A stretch of DNA of 64,000 nt. It comes from Heterocephalus glaber (lineage: Eukaryota > Chordata > Mammalia > Rodentia > Bathyergidae). The notes under the pieces were generated by a model. The model saw only the letters and a list, made by a program, of their open reading frames with translations, was not told the DNA's origin and did not search any database. This document shows, in pieces, positions 58,856 to 64,000 of this stretch. The stretch's first letter is position 1, and every line of letters begins with the position of its first letter. Where the stretch lies: the NCBI RefSeq assembly GCF_000247695.1, contig NW_004624730.1:32128504-32192503 (forward strand), written 5' to 3'. The translations under genes were made by a program, and so were the position numbers.

Positions 58856-61031
58856 AATGCTGATGTATGCACAGTACTGGGAAAGACTACATCTAATTCC
58901 TTAGTTTGTACAGGAAACTCTATTACATCCTCTATTTAATTTTTATGAACACATTATTCTCAAAATGAAACTAACAAATTAAGAATGCAATCTGAATCAT
59001 AAAATGCACTGATTTTGAATGCTTTAAGGCAGAGCTGTTGCCTACAAACATTGCCTTTCTGCCTTCACAGCTCCAGAACGATGCTGTTTCCACTGTGCCC
59101 AGTGCTTAGCTTTGTTCTCTGCAGGGGGTGAAGGAAGCCGTGAAGTACAGAGCAGCTACTGAGCTGGATGGAAATTGTTCAGAATTTGGGTAGACAGAAG
59201 AGAAAGAAAACAGCTCATGAGGGGAGTGGGTAAGAAAACCAATCCTGGATTTCAGCAGAAGTGTATACTGCATGATGCACAGAAAGGAAAACTTTCTTCT
59301 GTTTAGAGTCTTGTCTGCTCCCTGTGTTTCAACAACTTTTTATGTGCCTTGGGTCCTTTTGAAGATTGCATATTGGGCATATATGTAAAGTAGCAGTAAA
59401 TCGATGCTTTTGCAGAAGAATCAAAACCAAAAACATTGGATGCAACCATGAGACCTGTCAGTCAGCTGTTTTGCAAAAGCCAACACCAAAGGACTCTTAA
59501 TGACTGTTTTCCTCTGGACCTTCCTGCTGTCACCAGCTTTTAACTCACAGTTCCTTTGGGTTGTTTTCCTTTTTCATTCTTCCAATGAATACAAAATATC
59601 GGTAGCAACTACTAGTTTGTAATCTCAAAATTTCAGTTACCTGCACTGGTATTCTGACCTTCTGACACTTCTAAATCCCAGGAGTTTTCGAACTCATTCA
59701 TTAGTTCTTCAAATTTCTAACACAGACATAACTTGTAGAGAGACATTTATTTTGCATAAGAGGATTAATCTTTGTATGATAACTTCTGCTATTTAATTCT
59801 TGTTTTTTCAGTTATTGGCTTTTAGTTTCATTGTTTTTATTATTCAGGTTTTAACCATTGAGATTACAATATTTTATGCCCTATCAAATTAGATTCAAAT
59901 TTTCTGTAACTCCATGAAATATATATATGTATGCATAACTTACTACTGATAAAATCAGCATGTGCAATGCAATGGGTACATAGTTTTTGAGCAAGATACT
60001 GGATATTGTGCACAGTTTCTCCCATTTTGCAAATAGCCTGAAATAATCCCAGAGAAGACAATGACCTTTAAGAGTTACAGTTTTGATGTATGTTTAGCCC
60101 AGAGGCAAAATAAATCATGTGTTACTGTTTTCTTCTATTTACCTATGGATTTAAGTGATCTAACAACTTATAAATAATAATAAAGCATAGTTCCTTTATT
60201 TTGACTTCCCATACTTTATGTCCTATTACAATGACTTGATTTTTAAAATGTAAGAACAAATACTTTATTTGTGAATCTTTCAATGTTGACTTACATATGC
60301 TGTTAGTGGTTTGAATATGCATTTTCAGCTTGTGGTAGTACAATGCTGTGTGATGACAAAGCTTTTCTCTCTTTCTCTTGGGCACACCAGAAGACACTTC
60401 CCAGACCAAGTGTGTTTAGATGGACTGCAGGCCTAGTACTGGGCAGTAGGATGTGAAAGGAAGAGATGTAAACAGTTATTTTTCTAATAGGTCCTCATGA
60501 TGTTTCTCAGTCTTACTCATCCACAGGGTCAGGAGCAAGGACTCTGAGAGGAGAAACAAATAAGGAGTCTAGATCTTTGAGTCATTTCTGAGAATCAGTG
60601 ACCTTGATGATGGTTTGACAAATACTGTACTGAAAGCAGGAGATAGACCTTTACTGTGTTAAGAAACAGAGTTTTTGCAGTTTATATGCTACTTTAGCAT
60701 TGCCTATGCCACTAATGTCTCAGTGATGGTAGTTGTGACTTTGATTTTAGCAATCTCCACAAAAAGCAATCAATTATTACCCTAAGTAACAATCAGAGAG
60801 AGATCATCCAAGGAATAATGATATTTATTTAGGAATAGCAGAAGAATGCAATAAGAATATGCATGCCATGGCAAAGCATGGGCATATTCAAAGAGGTTGA
60901 AACAAAGAAAATTTTTTTACAGATAAAAGGGAGAAATAATGTAAGCTACTTGGATACAAAGTTGGTCTTTGATGCCCAAGGCAAGAATTGATAGCTCATT
61001 GATAGAGGCGCTATTGCTGGGCAAATATTCT
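58854..61031. other. Unique sequence, no gene seen
   Basis: 59030-59350 is fairly balanced in base composition and repeat-free. 60785-61031 and 61500-61860 could be two halves of one old LTR split by later insertions, but I cannot assign a family. Confidence 0.4.
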
Positions 61032-61384
61032 GTCTAGAGCAGCAGTGCCCAACTTTTTTGGCACCAGTGACTAGTTTTATATGAGACTTTTTTTTCAACT
61101 GATGGTGGGGAGGATTGGAGTGATTTGGGAATGAATTAAAGGAGCTTGCAACCTAGATCACATACATGCACAATTTACAGTAGGGTTTGTGCTCCTATGA
61201 GAATCTAATGCTGCTGTTGATCTGACATGAGACAGAGCTCTGGCAGTAATGTCTACAATGGAGATTGTAAATGGAGATGAAGCTTCATTCTCTAGCCTGC
61301 CCTCACCTCCTGCTGTGCAGCCTAGTTTCTAACAGACTATGGAGTGGTGAGTAGTCCAGGGCTTGGGGGACCTCTGGTCTACCT
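61032..61384 (+). mobile_element. hAT-type non-autonomous DNA transposon
   Basis: Element 61040-61376. It starts 'cagcagtgcccaactttttt' with 'ggcaccagtgactag', passes 'cttgcaacctagatcacata', 'gctcctatgagaatctaatg', 'ctgatctgacatgagacaga' and 'acctcctgctgtgcagccta', and closes with 'gcttgggggacctctg', the terminal inverted repeat. The flanks 'gtctagag' (61032-61039) and 'gtctacct' (61377-61384) are a decayed 8-bp target duplication, as expected for hAT. Confidence 0.85.
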
Positions 61385-61406
61385 CATCTTGTTTCAGTCT
61401 TAAAGA

Positions 61407-61512
61407 ATGTTAAAGTAAGGGCTGGCAATGTAGCTCAGTGGTACAGCACCTGCCTGGCAAGTGTGAGACCCTGAATTCGATTTCTGGTACCAGAAAAATA
61501 ATGTTAAAGATA
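61407..61512 (+). mobile_element. ID SINE with TSD
   Basis: Body 61419-61499: 'gggctggcaatgtagctcag' (A box), 'tgaattcgatttctggtacc' (B box), short A-tail. Duplication 'aatgttaaagta' at 61407-61418 and 'aatgttaaagata' from 61500. 'gtggtacagcacctgcctgg' in place of 'ttccgccgcctgcc' marks it as a slightly different subtype from the other IDs. Confidence 0.93.
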
Positions 61513-61939
61513 AACTTTATTACAGAAACCTGGTCATTTGCATAAGATGTGTAAAGCTGGTATGTATAGAATGAGATGAAATTTCTTATAGAATTTTAGA
61601 AAGTTTTTGAAGAAGTACTTATTTCACATAAACAGGAACAAGCCCTCCCCTTTCATTACTTCCCAACTCCTGTTTTGTTTGGGTCCAACAAGCATGATTT
61701 TTATCTTGCTACCCTCAACTTTAACAGAATATTCTTTTGCAGTCAGGTCCGATCAAATATTGTGCAGAATTTTGTCAAAATAGCTTCAAGTTTCAAAAGT
61801 ATTCTTGGAGTCACAGCTGGACATTTTATCTTGATGAACTAGAAAATAAAAATTTTTTTTCTTGTCTGAATTGTTAAAAACTCTTAGTTGGGCTATTTTA
61901 TACTAGAAAGGTGAGAGGAGCTTATCAGGTGATGCCTGA
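61500..61939. other. Unassigned, possibly LTR-like
   Basis: No recognised family or gene. The last part (about 61900-61939) is downstream of the primer-binding-like site of the next feature in minus orientation. Confidence 0.35.
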
Positions 61940-62369
61940 CGAGTTGTCACAGGGTGCCAATCACCTGACTGAGGATAAAAGAATAATATACATAAAACAA
62001 ATGATAGCTTATTACTGATATTAGCTCTCTCCTGGCTAAGACCATCTGATCTGCGACCTTCCCTGGCTAAGACCATGATCTTCTTCGGACTTCTCAGCAT
62101 TTATTGTTTACACAACATAGCAGAAGGCGTAAAAAGCTAGATGTAAGGAATAGCAGGTCTTAAGGCAATAATGAGCCAGGCTTGTAGAAGGGGAGTAACT
62201 ATGTGTTTTTGTGAAGCACAGGTCATAGTTAACAAGCCACCTATGTTATCTTGCAGGTAGTAGCTAGTGAGCCACCTGCATTATCTTTAGCTAACATTTG
62301 ATTTTTAAGAATGGCTGCACAGAGTCATAATTCTTCAGCTGCAGTGTCATCTTGCTATTAGAGACATCA
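61940..62369 (-). mobile_element. Class II-like ERV LTR with primer-binding remnant
   Basis: In minus orientation, an LTR of about 400 bp (61966-62369). AATAAA lies near 62100 after 'gttgtgtaaac', then a U5-like stretch with a direct repeat of 'cctggctaagaccat' (plus strand, about 62034 and 62062), ending 'cctcagtca'. Just beyond, 61940-61959 resembles a tRNA-Lys primer-binding site (minus strand 'tggcaccc' and 'actcg' spaced as in Lys-primed elements). No gag, pol or env follows, so this is an LTR remnant without coding capacity. The class assignment is inference. Confidence 0.6.
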
Positions 62370-62749
62370 GAATTTCATCATTCATTGAGATCTCAATTGT
62401 GACCATTGGCATAGGGAATTCTGTCTCCATATGCCTGCTGAAGGCTCTGCAAGTCACATGTAGGCCTTGGATTGACTCACAATTTTAATCAGTAGCCAAA
62501 TTATAAGCCAATTCAATAATATTTAAAGCCTGCTCAGTGTGGTCTCAAGTTGGTCTCCCGCAGGAGCTCTCCGATATTTTGGGGAGCGTGTTGGTCTCAT
62601 AGCAGTGTCCCATGAACGAAGGAAGAAAGAAAGGTAGATAAATACAAAAAGAAAGAATACCAGATGAGAGAAAAAATTTATATCAATAGAAAAAAAAAAC
62701 CATGACTTTAACTCAGGTAAGATGTGATTTTCTGCTTGACAGACTTTGA
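62370..62749. other. Unassigned sequence
   Basis: Contains 'tggtctcccgcaggagctct' and 'gtcccatgaacgaaggaaga', which look like retroviral U5 text, but no clear LTR ends. The 78-codon frame at 62523-62759 has no domain. Confidence 0.35.
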
Positions 62750-62908
62750 ATTGGGCCACAGCTCTCTCTGAGTCTATAGCAATATTTGGTCTTTGGATGG
62801 ACCTGGGACATTAGTTCCAAAGGTTATTGAAATAATTGTGTGAGCCAGTTCATTATAATAAAACTTATTATTGGTTCTCTTTTTCTAGAGAACCCTGACC
62901 AATATAGA
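62750..62908 (+). repeat. ERVL (MLT2-like) LTR, 3' end fragment
   Basis: 'attgtgtgagccagttcatt', 'ataataaaacttattattgg' and 'ttctctttttctagagaacc', then 'ctgaccaatataga', is the end of an MLT2-class LTR including the AATAAA. Confidence 0.7.
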
Positions 62909-62919
62909 ACATAAAAATA

Positions 62920-63030
62920 TTTATTTTTGGACTTGAGATCAAACCCAAGGGCACCTCTGTCCCTGAACTACAAGCCTTTTTATTTTTTACTTTTAGAGAA
63001 GTGTGAGCCTCCTGTCTCAGCTTCCAATGT
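62920..63030 (-). mobile_element. B1-dID SINE fragment
   Basis: 'tggacttgagatcaaaccca', 'ctgtccctgaactacaagcc', a T-rich linker and 'tgtgagcctcctgtctcagc' give the ID-then-B1 order of the copy at 3218, diverged. Confidence 0.6.
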
Positions 63031-63042
63031 GTACAAAAAAAG

Positions 63043-63144
63043 AATGTCATCTGGGGCCAGGGATTTAGCTCAGTGGTTCCTCCCCATGCCTTGCAAGTGT
63101 GAGGTCCAGAGTTCAATCCCCGGTACCAAAAAAAATGTCATCTG
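63043..63144 (+). mobile_element. ID SINE with perfect 11-bp TSD
   Basis: Body 63054-63133: 'gggccagggatttagctcag', A box TTAGCTCAGTGG, B box in 'gagttcaatccccggtacca', short A-tail. Duplication 'aatgtcatctg' at 63043-63053 and 63134-63144. Its right duplication copy was reused by the next element. Confidence 0.97.
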
Positions 63145-63215
63145 CTTTTTTTTCTTTTTTTTTTTTGGTACCGGGGATTGAACTCGGGACCTCGTGCTTG
63201 TGATCATCTGCTTTT
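63138..63215 (-). mobile_element. 5'-truncated ID SINE with perfect 12-bp TSD
   Basis: Body about 63150-63203: T-run, 'ggtaccggggattgaactcg', 'ggacctcgtgcttgtga', ending before the A box, so it is 5'-truncated. Duplication 'tcatctgctttt' at 63138-63149 and 63204-63215. It overlaps the duplication of the preceding plus-strand ID and makes an inverted pair with it. Confidence 0.95.
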
Positions 63216-63459
63216 GTTTGTTGCGCTATTGCACTATAGCATATAGATCAGTTAGGGAATGTATAAATATTTTGTTATACCTTTATGCACTTATCTTTTT
63301 TCCTCTATCACATCTTGAAAAGGTGCACTACAGTCTGTACTATGATTATGAATTTGTCTATTCCTCTTTTCCTTTTGCTAATTATGATTTACATATTGTC
63401 TTATTCACTTTCCTTGTCAATAGAACATTACACCTGGTACCCACTGCTTGAAAGAGAAG

Positions 63460-63775
63460 TTTAGTTTGGTTTATGATTATAGAAGCTTCTTTCCAAGTTT
63501 AGCAGGCTCCAACAAAATAGTGTGGTGGAGAGGCCCTGAGTGGAGGAAAGCTGCTCACATCATGGCAGCCAGGAATAGAGAAAGAAGACAGGAGCCTGGG
63601 AGGGAGGTATGCCCTTCTAGGTCATGCTCCCAATGATCTGCTTCTAACTAGGCCTCCCCCTCCTAACAGCAAGTCAGCTGTAGCTCCTTTCCCATAATCC
63701 AATTACCTTCTATAAATCCTACCTCTGAGTGCATGAGGCTTTAGGGATCATGAAGATATAAACCATAGTATTCTT
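63460..63775 (-). repeat. Possible MaLR-type LTR fragment
   Basis: 'ctgctcacatcatggcagcc', 'aggtcatgctcccaatgatc', 'tgcttctaactaggcctccc', 'caattaccttctataaatcc' resembles inverted MLT1-like text. Family uncertain. Confidence 0.45.
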
Positions 63776-63827
63776 CCCTGGGCCCCCAAAATACTCATGT
63801 GCATCCATTTATTTATTTATTTTTTAT

Positions 63828-64000
63828 CCCCCCCCCCATTAACTTTATCGGTACATTTTAGGTATAAAGTACAGTTGCATTCATCATTGGGATCTTGTAC
63901 CGTTACATGAGTATCTTGGTTCTTATTTTTTTCCCCTTCCCTTGCCCTCCCTTCACCCCCTCCACCCTTCCCTGTTTGCACCTTTCCCTATTTGTTTCTA
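63828..64000 (-). mobile_element. L1 3' UTR, runs off the window; C10 run at its end
   Basis: 'ttaactttatcggtacattt', 'gcattcatcattgggatctt' and the C/T-rich tract to the window edge. A run of ten C at 63828-63837 precedes it where other copies have T. Confidence 0.9.

Noticed and set aside
1..64000. CRISPR array, operon, phage or other prokaryotic system
   Set aside because: Sequence texture, SINEs, LINEs and LTRs are mammalian. No regular spacer-repeat series or compact gene array exists.

Overview
This is mammalian, almost certainly rodent, nuclear DNA with no gene I can support. The rodent call rests on tRNA-like ID SINEs (A box close to TAGCTCAGTGG, B box close to GTTCGATCCCC, A-rich tails), ID fused to B1 (B1-dID type), and a young L1 lineage whose 3' UTR carries a long G-rich polypurine tract. 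B1-dID points away from mouse and rat, toward squirrel, dormouse, beaver or cavy-like lineages. I lean weakly to a beaver-like rodent but cannot fix the species. The window is AT-rich. It has no CpG island, no open frame longer than 163 codons, and no splice-flanked frame or processed pseudogene that I recognise. The longer open frames lie in L1 polypyrimidine tracts or old LINE/LTR copies. It is best read as intergenic or deep intronic sequence.

Layout. 0-7 kb: mostly unique AT-rich DNA with L2 and B1-dID pieces. 7.2-9.85 kb: an L1 ORF2 fragment split by an LTR that itself seems to hold a second LTR. 11.8 kb: MER5A. 13.2-18 kb: a long L2 tract cut by L1 and ID insertions. 18-23 kb: mostly unique, with MIR and ID. 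23.8-25.2 kb: an L1 tail carrying a 749-bp composite insertion with a perfect 16-bp target duplication. 25-28 kb: MIR, LTR and L2. 29.7-30.2 kb: a Tigger-like element containing a 100-N assembly gap. 31.8-34.0 kb: a complete LTR-internal-LTR MaLR element. 35-40 kb: MER20, L2, L1 and MLT1. 43-45.8 kb: LTRs, including two ERVL-type LTRs in opposite orientation. 47-54.8 kb: ID, L2, L1 and a GC-richer unexplained block near 48.4-48.9 kb. 57.7-58.8 kb: two L1 tails and an ID. 61-64 kb: a crowded cluster of hAT, ID, a class-II-like ERV LTR with primer-binding remnant, B1-dID, a doubly targeted ID pair and an L1 tail.

Nothing here works as a pathway. The interest is the stratigraphy: L2/MIR first, then MaLR, MER5A, MER20 and Tigger, then rodent L1, and ID last, with target-site duplications that fix the order at several places. 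Family names come from remembered consensus features, without a search, so subfamily names are tentative and boundaries are good to about 10-30 bp unless a target duplication is given.
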